From assembly GCF_021261315.1 (NCBI RefSeq), contig NZ_JAJSAX010000007.1, positions 99,510-163,509 of the forward strand: 64,000 nucleotides of DNA, written 5' to 3'. This DNA comes from Epilithonimonas sp. JDS. Lineage in GTDB: Bacteria > Bacteroidota > Bacteroidia > Flavobacteriales > Weeksellaceae. Under the pieces are notes generated by a model. That model was not told the DNA's origin, did not search any database, and was given only the letters and a program-made list of their open reading frames with translations. The translations under genes were made by a program, and so were the position numbers. Position 1 is the first letter of the stretch; every line of letters starts with the position of its first letter. Positions 43,684-52,643 of this stretch are shown here, one piece after another.

Positions 43684-44835
43684 ATGAAAAAATCTCTATC
43701 CACTTTAATTTTATTGTTTATCGGCGCCAATTCCTTTGCACAGCAAGACATTTTTGCACTGACAGGCAAAGAAACCGCAAACATTATTTTCCAGGATTTC
43801 CGGGCTTTAGATTCCAAAAAAGGCATTACGGAAAAGATCTTACTGTCTGAAAAAGATCAGCCTAAAACATTTTCGACCAAATTAGATAAGGAAATTTTCG
43901 AGGACAAAAAATCTTTTGCCAATGCGGTAGCAAGTCAAATTGCTGGTTTAGCGGTAGATGGAAGGGGGAATTTGGTTTATATGCCAATGTTTTCTTCAAA
44001 TATTTACATTTTGGATTCTAAAACAAAAGATATCATTTTGCTGGAAAACAATCTTTCGAATCCGACAGCTTGCGACACAGGTTCTCAGTTTTCCAGAATG
44101 ACAATAGGAAATGACGGTAACATTTACGCACTTTCAAATTCCGGTTCTCAGCTTCTGAAAATTTCTAGAATTAATGGCAAATATGCTGTTTCGGATTTGG
44201 GAATTGTTAAGGATGATTCAGGAAACGGTGACAATCAGCTGAGCAAGATGCAGACTGGTTTTGGAGGCGATATGATTGCGGATGACAATAATAATTTGTA
44301 TGTTTTTTCATCGACAGGAAATGTTTTCAAAGTTGCTTTGAAAGAGATGAAAGCCAAATTCATCGGAAAAGTAAAAGGTCTGCAAGATAATTTTTCTATC
44401 AACGGCGTTGCAGTGAATGCTGAAGGAAAAATCGTCCTGGGAAGTGCAAAAGGCGGTGTTTTACATAGTTTGAACTTGGAAACTTTGCAGGCTGAGCCTA
44501 TGAATGGAAACATTAACTTGCCAATTTATGATTTAGGAAGTTCGTATGTTCTTAGAAGTAATAAAAATATCGCTAGCATTGACAAAAATGAAATTTACCC
44601 AACAAAAGTTTCTGATGGTTTTGTAAATATAAGACTTGGAAGTTCTCAGAAAGGAAACGCACAAGTTAAAATTTACAGTTTAGCCGGCGCTTTGGTAAAG
44701 GAAAATAAGATTACCAATATCAATAATTCTGAAACTAAAATTGAACTTGGAAAGCTGGTTTCAGGCGTTTACCTTGTCAATGTTGAATCTGAAAATGGAA
44801 AAACCATTATTTCTAAAAAGATTATTGTAAAGTAA
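43684..44835 (+). CDS. T9SS type A sorting domain protein with propeller-like domain
   Basis: The ATG at 43684 gives 383 residues with a signal peptide (1-19, ending SFAQQ). Residues 85-300 contain repeated strand motifs such as AVDGRGNLVYMPMFSS, IGNDGNIYALSNSG, ADDNNNLYVFSSTG and VNAEGKIVLGSAKGG, spaced like blades of a beta-propeller. The C-terminal T9SS domain has EIYPTKVSDGFVNIRL and ends KTIISKKIIVK; as in the subtilase at 34817, YPTK replaces the usual YPNP. It should be exported to the surface or medium. Its ligand is unknown. The gene is monocistronic with terminators on both sides. Confidence 0.82.
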   Translation: MKKSLSTLILLFIGANSFAQQDIFALTGKETANIIFQDFRALDSKKGITEKILLSEKDQPKTFSTKLDKEIFEDKKSFANAVASQIAGLAVDGRGNLVYMPMFSSNIYILDSKTKDIILLENNLSNPTACDTGSQFSRMTIGNDGNIYALSNSGSQLLKISRINGKYAVSDLGIVKDDSGNGDNQLSKMQTGFGGDMIADDNNNLYVFSSTGNVFKVALKEMKAKFIGKVKGLQDNFSINGVAVNAEGKIVLGSAKGGVLHSLNLETLQAEPMNGNINLPIYDLGSSYVLRSNKNIASIDKNEIYPTKVSDGFVNIRLGSSQKGNAQVKIYSLAGALVKENKITNINNSETKIELGKLVSGVYLVNVESENGKTIISKKIIVK

Positions 44836-44858
44836 TTTTTGTTGGATCAATATTTATA

Positions 44859-44893
44859 AAATACGGTTAACAAACGTTAAACCGTATTTTTTG
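44859..44893 (+). terminator. Terminator after the propeller-like T9SS gene
   Basis: AATACGGTTAAC and GTTAAACCGTATT pair with one bulged base around a short loop, followed by a T-run. Confidence 0.75.
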
Positions 44894-44908
44894 TTTTTAA
44901 TAAAGCGC

Positions 44909-44916
44909 TATTTTTG
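44909..44916 (+). promoter_or_regulatory. -7 element TATTTTTG before the TTG-start gene at 44934
   Basis: TATTTTTG, identical to the element before the paralogue at 34043 and 25 nt upstream of its TTG start. A TTG at 44891-44893 is 15 nt upstream, shorter than the usual spacing. Confidence 0.4.
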
Positions 44917-44933
44917 GTTAAAATTAATCACGG

Positions 44934-45665
44934 TTGAAGAACTTTCTATTCCTTTGCTTCCTATCGATTTCCATTTCAATCTCTTCTCAGATGATTTCCG
45001 GCGTTGTGGTGACAGACGAATCTGCGCGTCTTCCCAAAACTTTGATCATTAATATAAGTTCTGACCAGAAGGTTTTTAGCAATGAAGTCGGCGAGTTTTC
45101 CATCGATGCAAAAGCAGGCGATGAATTAAGAATTGTGAAAGAAAATTACGAGCGGGAAAAAGTAATTGTCCGAAATGATTATTTCCTGACGGTTCGCTTG
45201 GTCAAAATTCCACTTGAAATTGAAGAAGTCAATCTTGAAAATAAAAAATTAGCAGACGCTAAAAAAGAAGAGCTTAGAAAATCAATTGGTTTACCGAAAA
45301 GTCCGGAAAAACCAAGAGAAAAGCCGGCTGAAGCTGTCAATGATATTCTGATGCCTCTTATAGGAATTCCTCCAACAGTAAAAATTCAGGCGATTTATGA
45401 TGTTTTGAGTGGGAAATCAAGACGGTTGAGACGGCTTTACAAATACGAAGATCTGCAGGAAGGTCTGGCCTGGATTAATAATAATATTGATCCGAATTAT
45501 TTTGCTGAAGCTGGAATTACGCCTGATAAATTCAATGATTTTCTGATATTTTCAATGCGCGATGAGAAAGTTCTGATGTATATGAAAGCCAAAAATGTAG
45601 GCGGAATTACCGTTTCTCTTGACAATAATATTAAGGACTATCTGGACCGAATTACGAAAAAATGA
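44934..45665 (+). CDS. Secreted CarboxypepD_reg-like domain protein (paralogue of 34043 gene)
   Basis: The 243-residue protein starts at TTG (44934), needed for the signal peptide (MKNFLFLCFLSISISISSQ). Residues 20-90 form the same beta domain as the paralogue (VFSNEVGEFSIDAKAGDELRIVKENYERE compared with YSNSQGQFVINANLGDELRFVKEGYERK in shorter pieces). The middle carries a Pro/Lys/Glu-rich linker (PKSPEKPREKPAEA, about 117-130). A C-terminal helical domain contains NNIDPNYFAEAGITPDKFNDFLIF, similar to the paralogue's LTDDYFISLGLISQEINSFIFY. The function is unknown; I would expect a periplasmic or surface location. Confidence 0.75.
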   Translation: MKNFLFLCFLSISISISSQMISGVVVTDESARLPKTLIINISSDQKVFSNEVGEFSIDAKAGDELRIVKENYEREKVIVRNDYFLTVRLVKIPLEIEEVNLENKKLADAKKEELRKSIGLPKSPEKPREKPAEAVNDILMPLIGIPPTVKIQAIYDVLSGKSRRLRRLYKYEDLQEGLAWINNNIDPNYFAEAGITPDKFNDFLIFSMRDEKVLMYMKAKNVGGITVSLDNNIKDYLDRITKK

Positions 45666-45735
45666 TTTTTTTATTTGAATAATAGTTATAATTCAATAAA
45701 TCATTAAATTGCGCCAATATTAATAGACCTTAATA

Positions 45736-48390
45736 ATGAAACTATACTTTAGTATTAATTTCGGAACAAAAGTTGGCGAACGGCTTGTTTTACGACTATT
45801 TGACGAGAAAAACGATCACCGCGATCACGATTTAAACTATTCCGAAAATAATAACTGGACCACAGAAATTGATTATTTTTCAAAATCAATCGAGTACAAA
45901 TATCTTTTGGTAAATGAGCAGGGCTACGTTTTGGATGAGGAGATCCCAACTCACAAGCTTAATCTGCCAAACAGCTTCAAAGAATTTGTGATCTTCGACA
46001 GTTGGAATCTTAAAAATTTCCCAGAAAATTATTTGACCAACAAAATTCTTCACAATCGTCTGCAAGGTTTCAAACCTGCAAAATTATCGGTTGTCAAAAA
46101 ACATTCGCACCTTTTCCGCATAGAAGCGCCGCTTTACAATCCAAACTGGCAATTGGTCATTATTGGAAACGTAGACGCTTTGGGAAATTGGAACGGCGAA
46201 AAATCAGTGCAGCTACAGGAAACGGATTACGGCGTTTGGGAAATCGGTGTTGATATTCCGACGCATCAGACAGTTCTTTACAAATATGCCATCAAGGACA
46301 AAACGTCTGGGCAAATCATTTACATCGAACCGAATGAAAACCGTTGGGTTTTCGGAAATCCGACTAAGGATATTCTGTATGTGAAGGCTGATCATTATTT
46401 CAAATTTAATAATGAAACACTTTGGCATTCTGCTGGGGTTGCAGTTCCGGTTTTCTCTTTGAGATCCGAAGACGGTTTTGGCGTTGGTGAATTTTCTGAC
46501 ATCAAAAAATTAGGCGATTGGGCCAATGATGCAAAGCTTTCTGTGATTCAGATTTTGCCAATTAATGATACAACTGCCAATTATACTTGGACCGATTCTT
46601 ATCCGTATGCGGCAATTTCGGTTTACGCACTTCATCCGCAATATCTTTCGATTGAAAAATTGGAATATGCTTTACCGAAAAAATTAGTAAAAGAATATCA
46701 GGATAAAAAAGCTGAATTAAATGCTTTAAGTTTAATCGATTACGAGCTAATGATCTCCGGAAAATGGAAATTTGCAAAAGCCGTTTTCGAGGAAAATCAA
46801 GAAGCTATTTTTAAAGATAAAAACTTCAAGAAATTCATTAAGGATAACGAAGAATGGCTGATGCCTTATTCTGCATTTTGTGTTTTGAGAGACAAATACA
46901 AGACGCCAAATTTCAACGATTGGAAAACGCATAAGAAATTTGTTGCCGGAAAAGTGGCAACGCTTTATTCTCCTAAACATAAGGAATATTCTACGATAAT
47001 GCTTCATGCTTGGGTTCAGTACCAGTTGCATTTGCAATTGCAGGACGCGGTGGAATATTTGCATCAACTAGGACTTTCGGTGAAGGGCGATTTGCCAATA
47101 GGGATCTACAGATATTCCGTAGAAGCCTGGACGGAGCCGGAGCTTTTCGGGATGGATTTCCAGGCCGGTGCACCGCCAGATCAATTTTCAGATTTAGGTC
47201 AAAACTGGGAATTCCCGACCTACAATTGGGAAGTGATGAAAGCTGATGATTACCAGTGGTGGAAAAAACGTTTCAAAGTTTTGGAACAATATTTTGATGC
47301 GATGAGAATCGACCATATTCTTGGATTCTTTAGAATTTGGAGAATGCCGATTTCTGCGACGCAAGGTTTGCTGGGTTATTTTTATCCGGCTGTTCCTGTG
47401 ACAGAAAGAGAGTTTTCTGACAGACAGATTCCTTTCAACTACGATCGTTACATCAAACCATTTGTAAATGAGCCGATTCTTTGGGAAACCTTTGGCGAAT
47501 CGAAAGAAAAGGTTCAGAATCACTTCTTTGATAATCATTTCAATGGAACTTATAGCTTCAAACCGGAATTTGATACGCAAAGAAAACTGACTGATTATTT
47601 CAAGAAAGAAAAATGGGATTGGGCAGAAGAAAAATTGATCTCTTTGGCCGGAAATGTTTTGTTCTTGACCGAAGAAACTGAGAACGGAATCGTTTATCAT
47701 CCAAGATTCAATATCGCTAAAACGACATCTTACAAGTATTTGCCAGATTGGGAAAAAGCGAAGTTGAGCGATGTTTACAACGATTACTTCTTCAAACGTC
47801 AGGATGGACTTTGGTACCAGAAAGCGATGGAAAAATTACCGGCTTTACTCAATTCTACTACGATGTTGATTTGTGGTGAAGATCTTGGTTTGGTTCCGGA
47901 TTCCGTGCCTGTTGTGATGGACAGATTGGCGATCACTGCTTTGAAAGTTCAAAGAATGCCTTCCGAAAATATTGCCTGGTACGATCCCAAAAATGCAAGT
48001 TACCTGAATGTCGTAACGGCTTCTTCTCACGACAGTTCTACACTCAGACAATGGTGGCACGAAGACAGAAATCTGACTCAGAAATATTTCAACAGACAGT
48101 TGGGACAATACGGAACAGCACCTTGGGATTTGACGCCGGATTTGTCGGAAATGATTATGAAACAGCATCTTTTCACAGAAGCGATGTTGGCGATATTCCC
48201 GATTCAGGAATTTTTGGCAACCGATGAAAATCTGATGAACCAAAATATGGATGAAGAAAGAATCAACAATCCTGCGGTTTTCCCACACTACTGGCGTTAC
48301 AGAATGCATTTGAAATTGGAAGATTTGAAAGAGCAAACGCAGTTCAATCAAAAAATTGCAGGCTGGATAGAAGCGAGCGGAAGATTTTAA
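45736..48390 (+). CDS. malQ: 4-alpha-glucanotransferase, DPE2-like with tandem CBM20 domains
   Basis: The 884-residue protein begins with two starch-binding CBM20 domains (about 1-100 and 115-220; the second has WQLVIIGNVDALGNWNGEKS). A GH77 domain follows, with nucleophile Asp526 in MRIDHILGF, acid/base Glu715 in CGEDLGLVP and Asp766 in SSHDSSTLRQWW. The Asp-Glu spacing is 189 residues, compared with about 47 in Thermus amylomaltase, so an insertion of about 140 residues sits between them. Tandem CBM20 plus this insertion is the layout of plant DPE2. The enzyme transfers glucan units between maltose and polysaccharides. No signal peptide is seen, so it is cytosolic. No glycogen genes flank it. 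Confidence 0.92.
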   Translation: MKLYFSINFGTKVGERLVLRLFDEKNDHRDHDLNYSENNNWTTEIDYFSKSIEYKYLLVNEQGYVLDEEIPTHKLNLPNSFKEFVIFDSWNLKNFPENYLTNKILHNRLQGFKPAKLSVVKKHSHLFRIEAPLYNPNWQLVIIGNVDALGNWNGEKSVQLQETDYGVWEIGVDIPTHQTVLYKYAIKDKTSGQIIYIEPNENRWVFGNPTKDILYVKADHYFKFNNETLWHSAGVAVPVFSLRSEDGFGVGEFSDIKKLGDWANDAKLSVIQILPINDTTANYTWTDSYPYAAISVYALHPQYLSIEKLEYALPKKLVKEYQDKKAELNALSLIDYELMISGKWKFAKAVFEENQEAIFKDKNFKKFIKDNEEWLMPYSAFCVLRDKYKTPNFNDWKTHKKFVAGKVATLYSPKHKEYSTIMLHAWVQYQLHLQLQDAVEYLHQLGLSVKGDLPIGIYRYSVEAWTEPELFGMDFQAGAPPDQFSDLGQNWEFPTYNWEVMKADDYQWWKKRFKVLEQYFDAMRIDHILGFFRIWRMPISATQGLLGYFYPAVPVTEREFSDRQIPFNYDRYIKPFVNEPILWETFGESKEKVQNHFFDNHFNGTYSFKPEFDTQRKLTDYFKKEKWDWAEEKLISLAGNVLFLTEETENGIVYHPRFNIAKTTSYKYLPDWEKAKLSDVYNDYFFKRQDGLWYQKAMEKLPALLNSTTMLICGEDLGLVPDSVPVVMDRLAITALKVQRMPSENIAWYDPKNASYLNVVTASSHDSSTLRQWWHEDRNLTQKYFNRQLGQYGTAPWDLTPDLSEMIMKQHLFTEAMLAIFPIQEFLATDENLMNQNMDEERINNPAVFPHYWRYRMHLKLEDLKEQTQFNQKIAGWIEASGRF

Positions 48391-48482
48391 ATAGCTGATG
48401 GCAATTGGCTTTTTGAGATTTGCTTTAAAAATTTAAATTTCACTTTGGAAGAGGTTTAAATCTTGATAAAGTTTTTATAACA

Positions 48483-48514
48483 ACCTTTCGGATTAATTTC
48501 TGAAAGGTTTTTTG
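48483..48514 (+). terminator. Terminator after the malQ-like gene
   Basis: AACCTTTC and GAAAGGTT pair around a 12-nt loop, followed by six T. The 301 nt between 48390 and 48692 hold this hairpin and otherwise AT-rich sequence without a supported gene or clear TAnnTTTG promoter. Confidence 0.75.
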
Positions 48515-48691
48515 TTTTTAATGATAAAAATTATTATGCTGATTATCAGATGTTAATATTAAATTAATCTTAGATTTTAAGATATTAATTCGCTGGACTT
48601 TAACTTTTAATCTGATCCAATATCCAAAAGGAAGAAAGTTAAGTACAAAGAAAAATTGACTTTCGCATTTAATCTTAAAATAAAAGAAAAC

Positions 48692-49666
48692 ATGAAAAAG
48701 ATATTTTTAAGCCTCGCTTTAGTTTTGGGAACTTTTGTTTTTTCCCAGGATTATTATGACACTTATCCAAGTGAGTACAACGGATACGAATATTATGATA
48801 ATTCATATGACTATCCTGATGATTATTATTACAATTATCCTTCAGATTACTATCCGGATCAGTATTATCAGGGTTATTACAATGATTATCAGAGTGCAGT
48901 CGTTTCTGTCAACTGGAATCAGTTTTTTATGCAAAACAGGTTGAGTCCTTACCAGATCAATCAGATTTTGATGCTGAATAATCGTTTTGCTTCGTATAAC
49001 GCTTGGAATTCTTATTACAGATGGAATCCGGACAGATGGTACTACGACAGATTTTATGCTTTGCAAAATATTTTGGGACCAAGGATTTTTGTGGTTTATC
49101 AGAACGTCTACTTCCGAGGTGCCAGTCCATTTGTTTTTTACAGAAACAGAAACGTGAATTTCTATGCAAGACGATATCCGGTACGGCCAGTTTACCGAAA
49201 TGTGAATATCAATATTTATAAAGTCAACAGAGGAAATTTCAAAGAAGGTTTCAGATCTGTAGGGAGAAATCAGAATATGATCCAGCCAAACAGAAACGAC
49301 GGAATCCGAAATCAGCCAATCAGAAGCGGAGCCAATGGAAATAATCTTGGCGGAACGAGAAATCCACAGTTTGGAGGAGTCAGAAACAATGGGAACAATG
49401 GAATCCGACCTAATGAAAACGGCGGAACGAGAAACCAAGGCGGCATCCGAAATGGAAATGATAACATCAAAGCGCAATCTCCACGGGTTCAAAATGATGG
49501 CGTCAGAAATCAAAATAATGGTGGTGTGAGACAAAACCAAAACAACGGTATCCGCCAAAACCAAAACTCTGAAAGAAAATTTGAAAACCGCGGAAATCAG
49601 AAAAATGCTTCTCCAAGATCTGAAGGCAATGGCAGAAATTCTGGAATGAGATTTACTTCAAGATAA
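48692..49666 (+). CDS. Secreted low-complexity protein, Tyr/Asp-rich then Asn/Gly/Arg-rich
   Basis: The ATG at 48692 gives 324 residues with a signal peptide (MKKIFLSLALVLGTFVFSQ). Residues 20-75 are extremely rich in Tyr and Asp (runs such as YPDDYYYNYPSDYYPDQYY). A folded-looking core (about 75-185) has VSVNWNQFFMQNRLSPYQI, WNSYYRWNPDRWYYDRFY and GPRIFVVYQNVYFRG. Residues 195-324 are Asn/Gly/Arg repeats with periodic GIRNQ/GVRNN/GTRNQ units. No catalytic motif is seen. The acidic aromatic start and basic polar tail suggest a matrix, surface or phase-separating protein (inference). A Spy-like small protein is encoded next. Confidence 0.75.
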   Translation: MKKIFLSLALVLGTFVFSQDYYDTYPSEYNGYEYYDNSYDYPDDYYYNYPSDYYPDQYYQGYYNDYQSAVVSVNWNQFFMQNRLSPYQINQILMLNNRFASYNAWNSYYRWNPDRWYYDRFYALQNILGPRIFVVYQNVYFRGASPFVFYRNRNVNFYARRYPVRPVYRNVNINIYKVNRGNFKEGFRSVGRNQNMIQPNRNDGIRNQPIRSGANGNNLGGTRNPQFGGVRNNGNNGIRPNENGGTRNQGGIRNGNDNIKAQSPRVQNDGVRNQNNGGVRQNQNNGIRQNQNSERKFENRGNQKNASPRSEGNGRNSGMRFTSR

Positions 49667-49773
49667 TCATTTGATAATTTTAACAAAATTTTATAAATTC
49701 AAGGATTAACTTTATAAATAATAAGACATCAAACAAACAGATAAAATTTATTAATATAAAAAATCAATTTAAA

Positions 49774-50148
49774 ATGAAAAAAATAATTTTAAGCGCAGCA
49801 TTTCTTGGACTAGGTGTTTTCGGATTTGCACAACAGACAACAAAAGCAGACTTCACTCAGAAAAGAGCTGAAAAGCTGCAACAAATGAAGCAGGAGCTTA
49901 ATCTTTCTGATGCTCAGGTGGCTCAGATAAAAGCACTTCACGAAGCAAAAGCTGCAGAAAGACAGCAAAATGTGTCTGCTAAGAAAGAAGACAGAATGCA
50001 GAAGATGAAACAAAATGAAGCTGAAATGCAGAAAATCCTGACACCAGAACAGTATAAAAAGTTCCAGGAATTGAAAGCGAAAAAAATGGCGGAGAGAAAA
50101 GAGAATTTTAAAGGCAGAAAGAGTGCTGATGCAGCGGTAGTTAAATAG
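49774..50148 (+). CDS. Spy/CpxP-like periplasmic helical protein
   Basis: The 124-residue protein has a signal peptide (1-20, ending GFAQQ). The mature part is almost entirely alpha-helical and charged (EKLQQMKQELNLSDAQVAQIKALHEAK, shown in part). It contains LTPEQYKKFQELKAKK near 88-103, the LTxxQ-type motif of the Spy/CpxP family. Such proteins act as ATP-independent chaperones or sense envelope stress. It is followed by a terminator and the ferritin gene. Confidence 0.75.
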   Translation: MKKIILSAAFLGLGVFGFAQQTTKADFTQKRAEKLQQMKQELNLSDAQVAQIKALHEAKAAERQQNVSAKKEDRMQKMKQNEAEMQKILTPEQYKKFQELKAKKMAERKENFKGRKSADAAVVK

Positions 50149-50173
50149 TTTTTATTTTGTGGTTAATTTCAGT

Positions 50174-50206
50174 AAGAGTCGTTATTTTTTAACGGCTCTT
50201 TTTTGT
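50174..50206 (+). terminator. Terminator after the Spy-like gene
   Basis: AAGAGTCGTT and AACGGCTCTT pair (one G-U) around a T-rich loop, followed by TTTTTTG. It lies directly before the ferritin promoter element. Confidence 0.78.
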
Positions 50207-50214
50207 TATATTTG
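50207..50214 (+). promoter_or_regulatory. -7 element TATATTTG before the ferritin gene
   Basis: TATATTTG matches TAnnTTTG and lies 20 nt before the ATG at 50234, directly after the preceding terminator. The in-frame start at 50159 would lie upstream of it. No clear -33 element. Confidence 0.45.
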
Positions 50215-50233
50215 GAAAAAATTAACAGTTATT

Positions 50234-50740
50234 ATGGTAAGCGAAACAATTATAAATCTAGTCAACGATCAAATCACAAAAGAACAATATGCAGCTCAGC
50301 TTTATTTGTCGATGAGTGCGTGGTTCTACGCGCAGGATCTGGAAGGTATTGGAAATTATTTCAGAGTGCAATCAAAGGAAGAGTTGATGCATGCTGACAA
50401 AATGTTTGACTATGTGAATGATATTGGCGGCAAAGTGATCCTTAATGAAATTCCAAAACCACCAAGCGAATTCAACAATGCTCAGGAGATCTTCGAGAAA
50501 GCTTTGGATCACGAAAGACTGGTGACGAAAAGCATTTTCAACATTGTGAAAGCGGCGAATGACGAAAGCGATTTTGCAACCACAAGCTTTCTGCAATGGT
50601 TCATCAATGAGCAGGTGGAAGAGGAATCCAGCGCATCACTTTTGGTAACGAAAATCAAAATGGTGAAAGACAATCCTTCTGCTTTGTATCTTTTTGATCA
50701 GGAACTGGCTCAGAGAGTTTTTGTTCCGGCAGCGAACTAA
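50234..50740 (+). CDS. Ferritin (non-heme, FtnA-like)
   Basis: The ATG at 50234 gives 168 residues, normal for bacterial ferritin. Iron-site motifs are seen in QITKEQYAAQLYLSMSAWF (Glu), the FRVQSKEELMHADKMFDY helix (Glu/His), and FLQWFINEQVEEESSAS (Glu/Gln). It oxidises Fe(II) and stores it in a 24-mer cage in the cytosol. A DUF3857 gene starts 15 nt downstream, so the two may be co-transcribed. Confidence 0.96.
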   Translation: MVSETIINLVNDQITKEQYAAQLYLSMSAWFYAQDLEGIGNYFRVQSKEELMHADKMFDYVNDIGGKVILNEIPKPPSEFNNAQEIFEKALDHERLVTKSIFNIVKAANDESDFATTSFLQWFINEQVEEESSASLLVTKIKMVKDNPSALYLFDQELAQRVFVPAAN

Positions 50741-50755
50741 TATTCGATATAACCA

Positions 50756-52636
50756 ATGAAAAAACTAATAACCCTATTTGTGTTAATGTCCATCCAGACG
50801 TTTTCGCAAAACTATGCTGTTTCAGAAATTCCGGAAGAGTTAAAGAAAGATGCGAATGCTGTTGTAAGGAGGAATTTATCTCAATACACAATCAATTCAG
50901 TTGATGATGTGGATATCGTGGATACAGAAGTTCTGACGATTTTTAATAAAGCCGGCGAAAAATATTCCCGTGTATATATTCCGTACACCAAAACGTTGAA
51001 AATTAATGACGTTAAAATCAAACTTTATAATTCTGACGGCGTTGTTACAAAAACATACTCCAAAAAAGATCTGAATGATGTAAGTCACAGCGGTCAATCG
51101 GAACTGTATGGCGACGATCGCGTGCTTTACACAGATATTATTGGGATTTCATATCCTTATACTTTGGAAATTGTTTACAAAGCGAACACCAGTAATACCA
51201 TTTTTATTCCGACCGTCACACCATTTTATGATTATAATGTCGGAATAGAAAGCACCGGAATAGAGATCATCAACAAATCCGGTATCAAACTAAGAAAGAA
51301 AATTACGGAGAATTCTTACGCCAAAACAGAAGTTTCCGGCGACGAAAATCATCTGTACGTTTTTTATAAAAATATTCCAGCTGCCAAAGAAGAGAAATAT
51401 TCTCCAAGTATGTCCGTCATTTTACCAAAATCCGAATTTGCTTTGGATCAGTTTAATCTTGAAGGCAAGAAAGGTAATTTTACAACTTGGGCAGATTTCG
51501 GGAAATGGTACAATACACTTTTGGATCCGGTTTCTCAGATTACGCCGGAGATTCAGCAGGAAGTTAATTCGCTTAGTCTAAAAGGTTCTACGGAGGAAAA
51601 AGTAAAAGCCATCTACCAGTATATGCAGAGCAAAACTCGCTATGTCAATATTTCGATTGGTATTGGCGGTTGGCAGCCTATGTCTGCAGATGCTGTTAGG
51701 AAAAAAGGCTATGGCGATTGCAAAGCGTTGACCAATTATATGCGAGTTCTATTGAAAGCAGCAGGAATTCCGTCTTATTATTCAGTGATTTATATGGACG
51801 AAACACCCAAGATTTTCGACAAAGATTTTCCAAAAATGGATGGTAATCACGTCATTCTTTGTGTGCCGACAGAAAAGGGAAATATCTGGCTGGAAAACAC
51901 CTCTCAGAAAATTGCTTTCGACCATCTGGGCTATCGCACAATGGACAGAAATGTAATGATGGTAAAAGATAATTCTGTTGAAATCATTGAGACGCCGAAA
52001 TCCTTGGCCGAAAATAATAAAGAAATTTTAAAGATAAAAGCGAACATCTCGGCAGATAATACTTTGGATGTCACTTCATCTTTTTCTTATCACGGTGGTG
52101 GCTATGATATTTTTATGCCTATCCTTTCTTTGACGCCAACTGAACAAAAGGATGCTTTGAAACATCGTTATGACAATCTTCAATTTTGCAACATTGATAT
52201 TCAGAATTTGATGAATGACAGGAATAATGGACAGATTAATTTTGATTTGAATTTTAAAGCCTCCAATTATTCCAAATCTTTGGGTTCTGATATTTACTTC
52301 CGTGCGATTCCTTTTTTAGACAACGATTTCTATCTCGAAAATTCTGACAGAAAGTTACCGATAGAAATTCCTTTCGGTTTTACAGATGACTATGAGATTG
52401 AATATACCATTCCAGAATCTTACAAATTTTCGGAAACGATTGCGCCTGTAAAAATTGATTCCGAGTTCGGAAGCTTCTCAATGGAGTTCATTCCACAGGA
52501 CAAAAAACTATTAATCCGAAGAAAATTTATGCTCAAAAAGGGAATTTTCGCAGCAGACAAAATCACCGACTATATTAATTTTAGAAAAAAAACCAATAAA
52601 ATAGACCATACAAAAATCCTTATTACCAAACTGTAA
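50756..52636 (+). CDS. DUF3857 and transglutaminase-like domain protein
   Basis: The 626-residue protein has a signal peptide (1-19, ending TFSQ). The DUF3857 domain covers about 40-220 (YTKTLKINDVKIKLYNSDG and GISYPYTLEIVYKANT). The transglutaminase-like domain (about 270-390) has Cys322 in YGDCKALTNYM, His365 in MDGNHVILCV, and Glu380 in WLENTSQ where an Asp is usual. A beta-rich C-terminal domain follows. The family is periplasmic or secreted, often found with secretion or degradation systems in Bacteroidota, and its substrates are unknown. A homologous but catalytically degenerate gene follows 7 nt later. Confidence 0.88.
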   Translation: MKKLITLFVLMSIQTFSQNYAVSEIPEELKKDANAVVRRNLSQYTINSVDDVDIVDTEVLTIFNKAGEKYSRVYIPYTKTLKINDVKIKLYNSDGVVTKTYSKKDLNDVSHSGQSELYGDDRVLYTDIIGISYPYTLEIVYKANTSNTIFIPTVTPFYDYNVGIESTGIEIINKSGIKLRKKITENSYAKTEVSGDENHLYVFYKNIPAAKEEKYSPSMSVILPKSEFALDQFNLEGKKGNFTTWADFGKWYNTLLDPVSQITPEIQQEVNSLSLKGSTEEKVKAIYQYMQSKTRYVNISIGIGGWQPMSADAVRKKGYGDCKALTNYMRVLLKAAGIPSYYSVIYMDETPKIFDKDFPKMDGNHVILCVPTEKGNIWLENTSQKIAFDHLGYRTMDRNVMMVKDNSVEIIETPKSLAENNKEILKIKANISADNTLDVTSSFSYHGGGYDIFMPILSLTPTEQKDALKHRYDNLQFCNIDIQNLMNDRNNGQINFDLNFKASNYSKSLGSDIYFRAIPFLDNDFYLENSDRKLPIEIPFGFTDDYEIEYTIPESYKFSETIAPVKIDSEFGSFSMEFIPQDKKLLIRRKFMLKKGIFAADKITDYINFRKKTNKIDHTKILITKL

Positions 52637-52643
52637 CCGAGCT

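Noticed and set aside
47010..47246. Plus-strand 78-residue open frame inside the malQ-like gene
   Set aside because: It lies in another frame of a strongly supported gene, is Arg/Gly-rich by frame composition and has no motif.
48842..49564. 240-residue minus-strand open frame opposite the low-complexity secreted protein
   Set aside because: It arises from the repetitive composition of the plus-strand gene (long runs of Ser/Ile/Val), has no start context or motif, and the plus-strand gene has a clear signal peptide.
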